A stretch of DNA of 52,252 nt, taken from NCBI GenBank assembly GCA_030600545.1, contig JAUVLV010000013.1, positions 1 to 52,252 on the forward strand, written 5' to 3'. This stretch comes from Candidatus Aegiribacteria sp. (GTDB taxonomy: Bacteria; Fermentibacterota; Fermentibacteria; Fermentibacterales; JCC-6). A program made the translations under genes and the position numbers. The notes under the pieces are model-generated. The model saw only the letters and a list, made by a program, of their open reading frames with translations, ran no database searches and was not told the DNA's origin. Below are positions 24,102 through 33,800 of this stretch, one piece after another. The stretch's first letter is position 1, and every line of letters starts with the position of its first letter.

Positions 24102-25901
24102 CTGCAAAGCCAACGCTTCAGCGTAAAAATATTTACAGCATTATTCCTGATTTTGTTCTTGCCTTCAGCTGTATACGCTTCTTTCACAGAACCTGTTGTG
24201 GATTCCATTTATATTTCTGGAGATTATCCCATTTCGGAGCACAAGCTTCTCAGAGGAACCGGGCTTGAGACAGGAGTATCCCTTCTCAGGATAACACCAA
24301 TACAGGTTAGTGATGGTATCATTGTTAACCTTAATGATCTGGGATATCTCGATGCAGAAGTAACCGTTCAATGGCCTATGTGGGATGATGATATCAACGT
24401 TGTGAGAATTTCTGCTGAGTCCGGAACCAGAAGCATTCTGTCCGGTCTTGTATTCAATGGTGCGTTGATTTTTTCCGCAGATTCACTTGCTGCAGTTTAT
24501 CCCGGATCTCCGGGTGAACCGATAACACCCTATGATACTCTTTCCTTCAGAAATTCCGTTCTAAATCTGTACAATGAAAGAGGTTACATTTACTCATCCA
24601 TCGATATTAATCTTTTGAGCATGAATAAAGCCGACGGACAGACAGGTTACCGTGCAGTGGAATGCAATATTGACGAGAAGAAGCAGGCATTTCTTGGCAT
24701 TGTCTCAGTTACCGGGCTTGAAACCATTCGCGAAAAAGTAATTACAAGAGAAATACTGATCCAGCCGAGAGATTCATTGAATATGGAGCTGCTCAGGCAG
24801 TCAATAAGTAATATTTACGGGCTTGGTCTGTTCCAGGATGTCCGGTTCGCCTACAATTCCAATGAGGATGACAGCACTGTCGTCAATCTTGACATTTCCG
24901 TATGTGAAAGCAGGTACAAAAGAATAGACCTTGGTTCCGGCTACGTGTCGCCATCGGCAGTTATCGGAAGCGTCACATGGCTTCACCCCAATATCATGGG
25001 TAACAACCAGAGGCTGACAATCGGCATAAACATCATGGAATTCATTGGTTCCAGGGAAGGACAGATGATAGAACCGGAGATTATCTACGAGGAACCCTGG
25101 TTATTTTCATCAAGATGGAAATGGCAGTTGAAACTGGGCTACCTCTACCTTTACTCTCCCGGTATCAGACAGAGGAGTTATTCAATTACCTCCACATTTG
25201 CCAGGGATATCTCGGAACACCTGAAATTCACAGTCGGTTACAGTCTTGAGTATGAAAAATACAACGAATGGGTGGAAAACAGTTTTACTACTTCCGACTG
25301 GAGAACAACCTCCAGTATCACCTCAACTCTCATACACGATACAAGAAGCCCCATACTTGATCCACTGCGGGGACACTGGATGATGGGCGAGGGAAAACTG
25401 TCAGGAGGATTTCTTGGAGGGAGCGATTATTACAGAGCTTCCAGCGAAGCCAGGCTTTTCTTTCCGATGAACGATGATTTTATTCTGGCCGGTCGCCTGA
25501 GACTGGGGGGTTCGTTTCCCTACGGTGATGACACCACCATACCTCCCGATGAGAGATTCTTCCTGGGAGGAGGAACAACTGTCCGGGGTTATCCTTTCAA
25601 TTCACTGGGTCCGAAGGATGGCGATGGGAACCCCGTAGGGGGGCGGCTTGAGGTTCTCGGGAATTTCGAGTTAAGGGTCAGAGTAGCCGGAAACCTTGGA
25701 ACTGTTCTTTTCACGGATGCCGGAGGGCTCTGGAACACATTTAATGAGGTTGATCTTGGTACGGCAGGATTTGGAACTGGAATCGGACTGCGCTACCATA
25801 CTGTTTTTGGACCCCTGAGGCTTGATTACGGGTTTGCGCCCACCTGGAGGAATTCCCTCAAGAGGGGAAAAATATATATCGGGATCGGTCATGTTTTCTA
25901 G
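24102..25901 (+). CDS. Omp85-family outer membrane assembly protein (BamA/TamA type)
   Basis: A signal peptide (IFTALFLILFLPSAVYA) is followed by about four POTRA repeats and a C-terminal 16-strand barrel. The barrel shows the VRGY loop (FFLGGGTTVRGY), GPLRLDYGFAP and a terminal aromatic residue (GHVF), as expected for insertion into the outer membrane. The tamB gene 27 bp downstream suggests a TamA-like partner, though a BamA role cannot be excluded. Start unclear: CTG 24102, or ATC 24096 just after AAAGGA at 24084-24089, leaves a normal signal peptide. TTG 23973 and GTG 24015 would add up to 43 residues ahead of it. Confidence 0.88.
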   Translation: MQSQRFSVKIFTALFLILFLPSAVYASFTEPVVDSIYISGDYPISEHKLLRGTGLETGVSLLRITPIQVSDGIIVNLNDLGYLDAEVTVQWPMWDDDINVVRISAESGTRSILSGLVFNGALIFSADSLAAVYPGSPGEPITPYDTLSFRNSVLNLYNERGYIYSSIDINLLSMNKADGQTGYRAVECNIDEKKQAFLGIVSVTGLETIREKVITREILIQPRDSLNMELLRQSISNIYGLGLFQDVRFAYNSNEDDSTVVNLDISVCESRYKRIDLGSGYVSPSAVIGSVTWLHPNIMGNNQRLTIGINIMEFIGSREGQMIEPEIIYEEPWLFSSRWKWQLKLGYLYLYSPGIRQRSYSITSTFARDISEHLKFTVGYSLEYEKYNEWVENSFTTSDWRTTSSITSTLIHDTRSPILDPLRGHWMMGEGKLSGGFLGGSDYYRASSEARLFFPMNDDFILAGRLRLGGSFPYGDDTTIPPDERFFLGGGTTVRGYPFNSLGPKDGDGNPVGGRLEVLGNFELRVRVAGNLGTVLFTDAGGLWNTFNEVDLGTAGFGTGIGLRYHTVFGPLRLDYGFAPTWRNSLKRGKIYIGIGHVF

Positions 25902-25928
25902 AATAATGAACTCCAGGGAGTCTCACTC

Positions 25929-28900
25929 ATGAACAGGAGACGGGGGCTTGTCAGATGGCTCAGAATAATACTTCTGGGGTTCGCGCTCCTGGTTCTGTCT
26001 TTTTATATCCTTCTGGCCAGCGGGTTTCTAGGGGATGCTCCGGGAAAGATAATCGGCAGTATCGTTTCTGATGAAAGTATTACACTGACCTTCAGAGGGT
26101 TGCGTACAAATATCTTCTGGAGTACTTCTGCGGACTCGGTTATAGTATCGGATCCGGAGGGTCTTGTGGTGGCAGTAACCGGCGTTCAGATAAGCGGAAG
26201 CCTTCTTGATTACCTTGTAAGTACCCATATTGACGAGATACTGGTTGACAGGCTCAATATCCGGCTTGCTCCCGATACTGGCATTCAGGATGATCAGCCT
26301 GATTCACTCATATCCCTCCTTAATGACATCGACGGTGGTATTGCTGTCAGTACAGACAGGCTGTTACTGAAATATGGGATAATAACTGAATCCTCGGGCA
26401 TCCTCATCGATTCCATGTACCTGGACGCTTCCATTGAAAGACTATTCGGAGTTGCTGTGAATGTTGACTCTGCAGAAATCGATCTCCCCGGTTTTGGCAG
26501 AATTGGCGGGAACGGACTTCTGCTTATGAGAGACGGTGATGTTACAACTGATGGATTCACCGCCTTTGCAGCTCCCGGATCACTTCTGATCTCCGGAACA
26601 CTTTACGGTTCAGAGGAAATACTTGACCTTAAAATCTCGGGAAGCGCGGGAACTTCATCTTTCAATATCCCTGTTGACCTGACTTTCTTTCTCGAGGGCA
26701 GCCTGGTAGGTAAAATGTCCGATCCTCAGGTTGAACTGATGCTTTCCAGCGGAAGTGCTGTTCTGTTCGGGGCGGAAGCTTCCTTTGAAGTGGACACTCT
26801 GACAGCGGATCTTCAGAGTATCACCGTGCGAAACCTGTCCCTTGCAACTGATGATGTCGAATTGAATCTCGATGGCGGATTCGATATAGAATCCATGGGA
26901 TGGAATGCAGCCATGAGCCTGAACATGACCAATACAGACATTGCGGAATATCTGACACAAATCTCGACTACGGATGTTACCGGTTCTGTCACCGCAGAGT
27001 GCAGCGGAACAGGCTCATCGAATCTGAACGGCACCGCGACCATCGACCTTACCGCATCAACCTATGAAATCGTCAGTGTCTCGACGCTCCATCTCGATGC
27101 TGTTCTTTCAGACAACTCCTTTAACCTTAATGGATCTGTCAACAGCAGCAGTGGCAGAGTATCATTTGCCGGTGATGGGTGTTTAGGACCAGGATGGACA
27201 CCTGAATCGTGGACAATGCAGGCTGATGGTGAGATTATAGATCTTTCTTTTCTCAGGGAGCTGGACACCGTTGAATACCCAGATATCACCTCCGCTTTTT
27301 TCTCTGTGAACGGAAGCGGTACACAATTCGGAATGAATATCACGGGTAATGCAGGGGTTAAAGAACTGGAAATGGACGGAATGTCCGCTGAACAGGCATC
27401 GTTCAACGGTTCCCTGAATTACTCCACAAGAAATACTATAGCGGGAATTCCCTTCGGGATGAATCTCAATGGCAGTGTTGAAGTCCTTGGTTTTGTAGCT
27501 GAAGGGGTATCGGCCGATACTGCATCCCTTGAGGGAACTTTTAGTGTGTCGGACCGAAATATGATAGCGGATGCTTCCCTTCTGATTGATAGCCTCAGGG
27601 TAGTCTCTGACGTTTTCCACACGGTAGCTGATATAAAATTCGACAGCGATTACATCAAAATAAACGGATTAACTTTAACCGGTTCCAATAACCGGATTTA
27701 TTCGGCTGAAATAGAAGTAGAGACTGGCGATACAACCTTCTTCAATATGGAGGAGATAAGGGCTACCCATTCAAAACTGAGGGTAATCACTGCTGGAGGA
27801 TTATCGGGATTCACTGAAAACGGCACAATTGTACTCGACACACTCTGGCTGGACCCTCCCGTGGGAGAACTTGCCGTGTCCGGGATTTTCAGTGAGGAAA
27901 GAACGGAAATGTATGCTGACATAGTCAACTTCGATTTCAGTTCCTTCAGCACGTTTTCCGGTCTGCCTGCTGATATGTCCGGTGTCGGCAATTTCAGGAT
28001 TTCGTACTTCATGGATACAACCGGTGTACAGGGTTCACTGACAGGGAGAATTTCGGATCCGGCGTACGGTCAATTTAAAATGGACAGTGTAACCATTGAT
28101 GTTTCCGCCGAGAATAACGCATTCGACGTTAATGGAATATATGCCTGGCACAATGGAGTTCGATCCGGCCTGCAGATGAGAGCCAGGGATATCTGGGCTG
28201 GAACTGAGTTTGCCCTGCTTGCCGACAAGATCCAGTGGCTCGAGCTTGAGATCAACAATATCAGCGACTGGCTGTTCTATGTTCTTCCCTTACCGGTGAA
28301 AACTATGGGTGCAAGTGTTTCCGCAAGGGTTGAGTACGAAAAAACTGATAAGGATTACACATTTGAAATTCAGGCATCCGCAAGGATCAGCCGTCTTTAC
28401 ATTACACTTCTGGGAATTGAGTTTCCCAACGTGAATTTCTACCTAAACTATCCTGATACTACTGAAAGCGGTTACAACGCCAGGTTCACACTGGGTGCCG
28501 GCAGTGGAAGCACCGGCAACTTTTCCTCCAGCTGGCAAGCGGATATCATCAGCCTTTTTCCCTTTGAACTTGGTGATTACAGCGTAAGTTCCTCTCTGTT
28601 GGATATGGAAATAGCCATACCGGGAATGGGAGCGGTAATCTGTTCCGGAGGGCTCAACTCCGATGGAACAGGGCTGGAAGGCAGACCTGTCCTCTCAGGT
28701 AAGTTGAAAGTTCTTGAGGGAGCGGTAGGTATTCCACAACCGGTAAGCTCTTCTTCCTCTGGAGATTCGGGAGAGCTGCCATTTGATCTGTCCATTGATG
28801 TGACCGGAACCGGGGATCTCTGGTTCAGAACAAATTTCGCCGATATTGAGATGGCTCTGAAACTAAGGATATTTACTCTTGAGCGCAAACCAACTCTGAA

Positions 28901-29537
28901 CGGGTACGTATCGGCCGTGAGAGGTAGAATCACATTTCTGCAAAGGGACTTCCAGATAACCGAAGGACGGATTAACATAGTGCAGGGCAACCCACCCACC
29001 ATGCAACTGAACGTAACCGCTGAAACAACGGTGCGAAGCGTAATAAGCCATGAGGAGTACAGGATTACGATTCTAATATTGGGGGATGTTGAAAATCCCC
29101 AGGTTACTCTCTCCGGCGAGGGTCCGATGGGTCAGATCGCCCAGGAGGATATCCTTACTCTGCTGGCGGCAGGTCTTACCTACGGCGAGATGCAGCAGAT
29201 GAACTCCTCGGCTATCAGATCCGAGGTTGAAAACGTAGCCCAGACGATGCTTGGAAGCCTTCTTGCCCGTAACCTCAGGCATGATATAGGGCTTGATACA
29301 TTCGAGATATCTCCCGAGCTTTTTTCGGATACCACAAGCCTTGTTCTTAATGTTGGAAAGTATGTTCTACCAAATCTTTATGTTTCTTACAAGGGTGATG
29401 TGTTCTCCGCTGACCCGGGTAATTTCAGTGCCCAGTACCTCTTCAGTTCCGATTTTTATATTGAGGGAACGAGCAGAACAACAATACATGGATATCAGGA
29501 ACCCACTCTGGAACTGCACTACACCATAAGATACTAA
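25929..29537 (+). CDS. tamB: TamB-family translocation and assembly protein
   Basis: A 1202-residue AsmA/TamB-like protein with one N-terminal membrane anchor (residues 11-31) and a long beta-rich periplasmic body of repeated strands. The C-terminal DUF490 domain is recognised by RITFLQRDFQITEGRINI, LSGEGPMGQIAQEDILTLLA and a terminal beta-signal-like end. Such proteins bridge inner and outer membranes and work with an Omp85 partner (TamA) in protein insertion or lipid transport. It directly follows that partner. ATG 25929 is behind AGGGAG. Length fits the family (about 1200-1500). Confidence 0.93.
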   Translation: MNRRRGLVRWLRIILLGFALLVLSFYILLASGFLGDAPGKIIGSIVSDESITLTFRGLRTNIFWSTSADSVIVSDPEGLVVAVTGVQISGSLLDYLVSTHIDEILVDRLNIRLAPDTGIQDDQPDSLISLLNDIDGGIAVSTDRLLLKYGIITESSGILIDSMYLDASIERLFGVAVNVDSAEIDLPGFGRIGGNGLLLMRDGDVTTDGFTAFAAPGSLLISGTLYGSEEILDLKISGSAGTSSFNIPVDLTFFLEGSLVGKMSDPQVELMLSSGSAVLFGAEASFEVDTLTADLQSITVRNLSLATDDVELNLDGGFDIESMGWNAAMSLNMTNTDIAEYLTQISTTDVTGSVTAECSGTGSSNLNGTATIDLTASTYEIVSVSTLHLDAVLSDNSFNLNGSVNSSSGRVSFAGDGCLGPGWTPESWTMQADGEIIDLSFLRELDTVEYPDITSAFFSVNGSGTQFGMNITGNAGVKELEMDGMSAEQASFNGSLNYSTRNTIAGIPFGMNLNGSVEVLGFVAEGVSADTASLEGTFSVSDRNMIADASLLIDSLRVVSDVFHTVADIKFDSDYIKINGLTLTGSNNRIYSAEIEVETGDTTFFNMEEIRATHSKLRVITAGGLSGFTENGTIVLDTLWLDPPVGELAVSGIFSEERTEMYADIVNFDFSSFSTFSGLPADMSGVGNFRISYFMDTTGVQGSLTGRISDPAYGQFKMDSVTIDVSAENNAFDVNGIYAWHNGVRSGLQMRARDIWAGTEFALLADKIQWLELEINNISDWLFYVLPLPVKTMGASVSARVEYEKTDKDYTFEIQASARISRLYITLLGIEFPNVNFYLNYPDTTESGYNARFTLGAGSGSTGNFSSSWQADIISLFPFELGDYSVSSSLLDMEIAIPGMGAVICSGGLNSDGTGLEGRPVLSGKLKVLEGAVGIPQPVSSSSSGDSGELPFDLSIDVTGTGDLWFRTNFADIEMALKLRIFTLERKPTLNGYVSAVRGRITFLQRDFQITEGRINIVQGNPPTMQLNVTAETTVRSVISHEEYRITILILGDVENPQVTLSGEGPMGQIAQEDILTLLAAGLTYGEMQQMNSSAIRSEVENVAQTMLGSLLARNLRHDIGLDTFEISPELFSDTTSLVLNVGKYVLPNLYVSYKGDVFSADPGNFSAQYLFSSDFYIEGTSRTTIHGYQEPTLELHYTIRY

Positions 29538-29584
29538 CAGTAGTTGAATTATAAGTAAAATTTCAGCCCGGTGGATGTCGTCGT

Positions 29585-29965
29585 CTACGAACTGGGATAC
29601 TTTTTTTTCTCAGGAATGACTCCTCTTATTCCTCCCCTTGGATCATCTACATCACGCTCGAATCTCGGGATAAGATGAATATGAACGTGAGGTATCGTCT
29701 GCCCGGCAGCCTTTCCCTCATTCACTCCGATATTGTAACCGTCTGCCGCGAGGGACTGTTCAAGCTGATTCTTTCTGAAACTCAGCGCATGGGAAATTGA
29801 GGTTAGTTCTTCTCTGGTGGCATCGAATACGCTTGCGAAATGTCTGAATGGTATGATGAGAGTATGTGAAGGAGAAACCGGGTAAAGGTCGCGGATGATG
29901 TACACATTTTCATCTTTCCAGATGATCCTGTCTTCATCGGGATTACAGAACGGACAATCACTCAT
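29585..29965 (-). CDS. HIT-family nucleotide hydrolase/transferase
   Basis: A 126-residue protein with an N-terminal CPFC pair, HTLIIPFRHFASVFD and the catalytic histidine triad HVHIHLIPR at about residues 95-103. Family members cleave adenosine nucleotide conjugates. ATG 29965 is preceded by GGAGG on the minus strand, which is better than the upstream ATG at 29977. It is convergent with tamB. Confidence 0.93.
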   Translation of the reverse strand: MSDCPFCNPDEDRIIWKDENVYIIRDLYPVSPSHTLIIPFRHFASVFDATREELTSISHALSFRKNQLEQSLAADGYNIGVNEGKAAGQTIPHVHIHLIPRFERDVDDPRGGIRGVIPEKKKYPSS

Positions 29966-30057
29966 TTTATCCTCCAAATCAGAAATACAGATTATGGCTT
30001 GCTTTCCCTCAATTCATAATGTACGATATTCTATCCCTATGAAACAGGAGGAGGATT

Positions 30058-30645
30058 CTGAAGGACTATACAACACCCCCGAATGGATTTTTCAGCAGAA
30101 GTGCTGAAATCCTTGCCCCCGATCTTATTGGCTGCCTTTTACGAAAGAAGACTGAGGGAGGATTCATCTCCGGTGTAATAGTAGAAACCGAAGGTTACAC
30201 CGAGGACGACCCAGCAAGTCATTCCTTCGGAGGAAGAACCGATAGAAACCATTTCATGTTCGAGAGGGGCGGTCTGGTTTACGTTTATCTTGTCTACGGT
30301 GTTCACAACTGTTTCAACGTAACATCCGGAAGACCTGGAAGGGGAGAAGCCGTTCTCATCCGTGCGGTGAAGCCTTTTGAAGGTATCGAACTGATGGTCG
30401 CGAACCGTGGGACGGAGAAACCTGAGGATCTTTGCAGCGGTCCGGGCAAACTCTGCCGGGCATTCGGAATAGACAGAAGATACAATGGGATTTCACTGGT
30501 AGATGGTGAAATTCACCTGCTTGTTCCGGTCACAGATGAAAAACTCAAAATATCTGTCACAAAACGTATCGGTATCACAAAGGCTGCTGGCCTTCGAAGA
30601 AGATTTGCCCTCAGGGGTTCCAGATGGGTTTCCAGGGGAAAATGA
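30058..30645 (+). CDS. 3-methyladenine DNA glycosylase (AAG/Mpg family)
   Basis: Excises alkylated bases from DNA. The domain reads GFFSRSAEILAPDLIGCLL, then VIVETEGYTEDDPASHSFGG with the catalytic Glu, RGGLVYVYLVYGVHNCFNV, and DLCSGPGKLCRAFGI. From ATG 30256 only 129 residues would remain and the active site would be lost. The open frame extends upstream to 30043 with clear homology from about 30080, so I start at CTG 30058, just after AGGAGGAGG at 30046-30054. This gives 195 residues, the normal family length. ATT 30055 is an alternative start. Divergent from the HIT gene. Confidence 0.88.
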   Translation: MKDYTTPPNGFFSRSAEILAPDLIGCLLRKKTEGGFISGVIVETEGYTEDDPASHSFGGRTDRNHFMFERGGLVYVYLVYGVHNCFNVTSGRPGRGEAVLIRAVKPFEGIELMVANRGTEKPEDLCSGPGKLCRAFGIDRRYNGISLVDGEIHLLVPVTDEKLKISVTKRIGITKAAGLRRRFALRGSRWVSRGK

Positions 30646-30731
30646 CATTATAGACATTTTCTTTCCACTTTCGTAGTTTCATAATCATCAATCAGATATG
30701 AAATAATCAGCAGAACTTCTGAATTGTTGCA

Positions 30732-32170
30732 ATGGAGGAATTATGTACCGGTATCGTGGATGAGATCATAGAGCCGGACATTCGCATATACGGATCCAAT
30801 GCGCTTTGGCCCTCAAGCAGGATTCTCAATGTTAATCTTGGATCAAAAGCCGGTTTCAAGCTTCTCAGTTTTCGGGTAATGCCTGTAAGATACAATCCCG
30901 TCAACGGAGAATTGGAGATGGCTGAAAATATTATCGCCCATATAAGTTGGAATGAGGCAACAGCCACGTTCAGATCATCCGGGCAGATAGAGCGAGGGCG
31001 CAGGCAGCTTGAAGGCTGGATAGACAATCCGGAATACCTTAACAGCTGTTCACCTGCATTATCTTTAGTTGAGGGAGCAGTTGATTTCATCGTAATTACA
31101 TCAGATGACTATTCCGATTCCTTTGCTCAGCTCGTTAGTTTTAAAAATGCTTCGGGAATCACAACAGAGCTTGTTAATATCGATTCTATCCTTCTTGCTG
31201 GTTCCGGTTGGGATGATGCGGAAATTCTCAGGAACTACATAATTGAAAGGTATCAGAATGACGGTCTGCAGTACGTTCTGCTGGGGGGAGATGAAACGGT
31301 TATCCCTGTACGGATGATAGATCTCTACTGTGAAGGTTATTCTGATAACGCTCCCGTTGACCTTTACTTCAGCGACCTTGATGGAACATGGGACAGCAAT
31401 GGTGATCATAATTACGGTCAGCCTGACGATAACCTCGATCTTTACAGTGATGTTACAGTGGGAAGAGCCCTGATAAGCTCTCAATCCGATGCTGCGCTGT
31501 TCGTTGAAAGAACCATTGAGTATCAGCAGGATCCTCCCGCAGGAGACTGGCAGTCAACAGCCATGCTTTGCGGTGCTGGTCTCTTTACAGGATATACAGG
31601 TGCTAAGGTTTGTGATTCTATTGCGATCAATCTTCCAATGGACTGGACAATTTACAAGGCGTACGAAGCCTCTAAATCCTCCGACGGCTATACGACCCAT
31701 ATTGATATAATCAACGATGGAACCAATTGGGTTCACTACGCAGGTCACGGCAGCACTACGGGTATTTTCTGGCAGGGTTCCCCCTTTGGAGCGGAGGATT
31801 CGACCGGGAGCTTTACTGTATCCTTGATTGGCATGCTTTTCATGATCCGACGATGACCGTTCTGGGGAATCAGACGGGAACAGCGGAATCATCCGGTTCT
31901 GTACCACTTCCGAATCCCACCGATATCGGAAATCCCCGGCCGAACCCGGCAACAGAATCAATTACCTTCAACACGAATTTTTCTGCTTCCCGAGCCTGTA
32001 TCGAGATATATGACCTTACCGGAAGGATTGTCTGGAGGAGTGCCATAACAGAACCCGGCACAGTTCAGTGGAATTTTGGTGACATCGGAAAAGTATCCTC
32101 TGGCGTATATTTTGCTGTGATTAGAAGTGAAGAGTTCTCGGACTCAACCAGATTTGTAATCACCAGGTAG
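30732..32170 (+). pseudogene. broken gingipain-like (C25) cysteine peptidase with type IX sorting domain
   Basis: The first frame (30732-31856) holds a partial propeptide (FRVMPVRYNPVNGELEMAENI) and a C25 catalytic domain up to the His motif WVHYAGHGSTTGIFW (H339). It then runs into a stop. The second frame, ending at 32170, resumes with FHDPTMTVLG, near the end of such domains, and a C-terminal sorting domain (NPRPNPATESITF ... IYDLTGRIVW ... SGVYFAVI). The stretch that should carry the catalytic Cys, some 30 residues after GHGS, is missing, so a deletion with frame change has removed the active site. No signal peptide remains at the N-terminus. The sorting tag implies a type IX secretion system elsewhere in the genome. 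Confidence 0.8.
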
Positions 32171-32172
32171 GG

Positions 32173-32862
32173 TTAGTTTGAAAATTTGCTTGAGAGTACT
32201 TTAAATGTAAGGAGCATCAATCCGATTCCTTCAATCACCGCGAAGAAAACGTAGATATCACCGTGAAAGGCTGCTCCATTTCCTTCAATCCATCTCAGTG
32301 TCCATAGAACGTATCCATGGGGAATAATAAGCTGGAAGACCGGGGAGAGAACCCATGATGCAGTGGACGCCTGAGCCATGAAGGCCAGAAGGTTGAGTAT
32401 ATATCCCGTCTGCTTCAGGTATTTTTCCAGCAGAACCGTTACTGAAACCGCAGTCAGTGAGGCAAAGGGAATAACTGTCCACAGCTGCCAGGGGAATCCT
32501 CCCCTTGCGGCTGTCCAGATAGTGGCCAGCCCCAGTGCAGGGAGAGCACCTGCCATGAAAGAAAACAGTATCTCCGGAATAATTAGTGAGTACTTGCCGG
32601 CTTTTGACTGAAACAGAATATCAGCAAGATCATTTCTTGCATCCGATTCGCGCCATCCCACAAGGAATGCTGCAGGTCCGCTGTAAGTGATGCATGATAT
32701 TATCAGGGGTAGAAATGGAACTGCGGTCTGTCCTGGAAGTATCCATGCGATGATGGGAGCGGCAAGTAGAATCCAAATGAATCCCTGTCGCCGTAAAGCC
32801 CATTCCGACATGTACCGGAATACACCAGCCCATATTCTCAGATATCCAGGTCTTCTGCCCAA
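32173..32862 (-). CDS. ABC-2-like membrane protein (putative permease)
   Basis: A 229-residue protein with about six hydrophobic segments and a short charged N-terminus. No sequence motif fixes the family. Its start overlaps the end of the upstream degenerate ABC ATPase by 25 bp, which is the usual layout of an ABC-2 exporter pair. The start is TTG 32862. Its stop lies 2 bp from the end of the convergent peptidase pseudogene. Confidence 0.6.
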   Translation of the reverse strand: MGRRPGYLRIWAGVFRYMSEWALRRQGFIWILLAAPIIAWILPGQTAVPFLPLIISCITYSGPAAFLVGWRESDARNDLADILFQSKAGKYSLIIPEILFSFMAGALPALGLATIWTAARGGFPWQLWTVIPFASLTAVSVTVLLEKYLKQTGYILNLLAFMAQASTASWVLSPVFQLIIPHGYVLWTLRWIEGNGAAFHGDIYVFFAVIEGIGLMLLTFKVLSSKFSN

Positions 32863-33782
32863 AAAAGATCTGCCTCTCCTGGTTCATCGTCAGTGGCGTA
32901 GAATTCAACCAGTTCGGAGTTTGATGGCGGTCTCACCTCAAGACCGGCAATCTGCCTTGAATTAGCTCTGGCAAGGTTAACCAGGTTTGTTACGGCAGTG
33001 GAGAGTCCAGCATGGTAAAATTCATACCCTCCCGGTATTGCCACAATATCCTTCGCACCTGGAAGGCTTTCCATCACAGCCCTGGGGAGAGCAGGAAAGA
33101 ACCTGACATGGAGCCTCATAAGAATAGAACATGCATCTGATAGTTCCTGAAGCCTGACGATTTTCCTTACATCATTTGAGTCGCAAACAGCGATTCTATC
33201 TGCGGATTGAGGTATGTACTGTATCTCGGGAAGTGATGCAATAACTGCGCAGCCGCCCTGACAGAGATCTTCAAGGAGGGGATGCAATTTTTCGGAAAAA
33301 GGTCCCTGCAGTACAAATACATCGGGAACAGGCAGGCATGCGGCAGCGAATGCTACCAGATACCGATTGTCAGGTGAAAGCTCATTTACCTCTTTATTCA
33401 CACAGTTCTCAAGCGAACACCAGCCGTAGAGCTGGGACAGTATATTCCTGGTTTCTTTTCTGCTGTAGCCTGCTGCAGCTGCTGCAAGGGAGAGATGTCC
33501 TGATACAGTCATGCCATCAGGACATGAGAAGTCGCAGGAAACATACACAATCCTGCCCCTTGCACTGTGGCTGTAAATACTCAGGTTATCATCACCGAAT
33601 TGAATCCTTCCGGAAACAGGTGGTTTTAGCCCTGCGATAATAAGGGCAAGATCCGAGGCAATGGATTCATCATCACCCAGGAGAACTGTCATTGATCCTG
33701 CAAGAACCGCCAGATCAAGTGGTACTTTGGAATTATCCGTTATGTAAAGTTTCTCCGTACTCAGCTGTACTGAAGAATCCAT
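32838..33782 (-). CDS. degenerate ABC-transporter ATPase (apparent pseudo-ATPase)
   Basis: The layout follows an ABC ATPase: a loop after strand 1 (VLLGDDESIASDLALIIAGL), then KPPVSGRIQFGDDNL, YVSCDF at the Q-loop, NELSPDNRYLVAFAAACLPV at the signature and PDVFVLQGPF at Walker B. But the P-loop has no G-x-G-K-S/T, the signature is LSPDN not LSGGQ, Walker B lacks D-E, and the switch His is replaced (SLPEIQ). The frame is intact over 314 residues with a normal ribosome site, so it is probably expressed. About 110 C-terminal residues have no clear match. It is followed by a membrane protein. Confidence 0.65.
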   Translation of the reverse strand: MDSSVQLSTEKLYITDNSKVPLDLAVLAGSMTVLLGDDESIASDLALIIAGLKPPVSGRIQFGDDNLSIYSHSARGRIVYVSCDFSCPDGMTVSGHLSLAAAAAGYSRKETRNILSQLYGWCSLENCVNKEVNELSPDNRYLVAFAAACLPVPDVFVLQGPFSEKLHPLLEDLCQGGCAVIASLPEIQYIPQSADRIAVCDSNDVRKIVRLQELSDACSILMRLHVRFFPALPRAVMESLPGAKDIVAIPGGYEFYHAGLSTAVTNLVNLARANSRQIAGLEVRPPSNSELVEFYATDDEPGEADLFWAEDLDI

Positions 33783-33800
33783 GTACAGTGGTTCCCTTCT

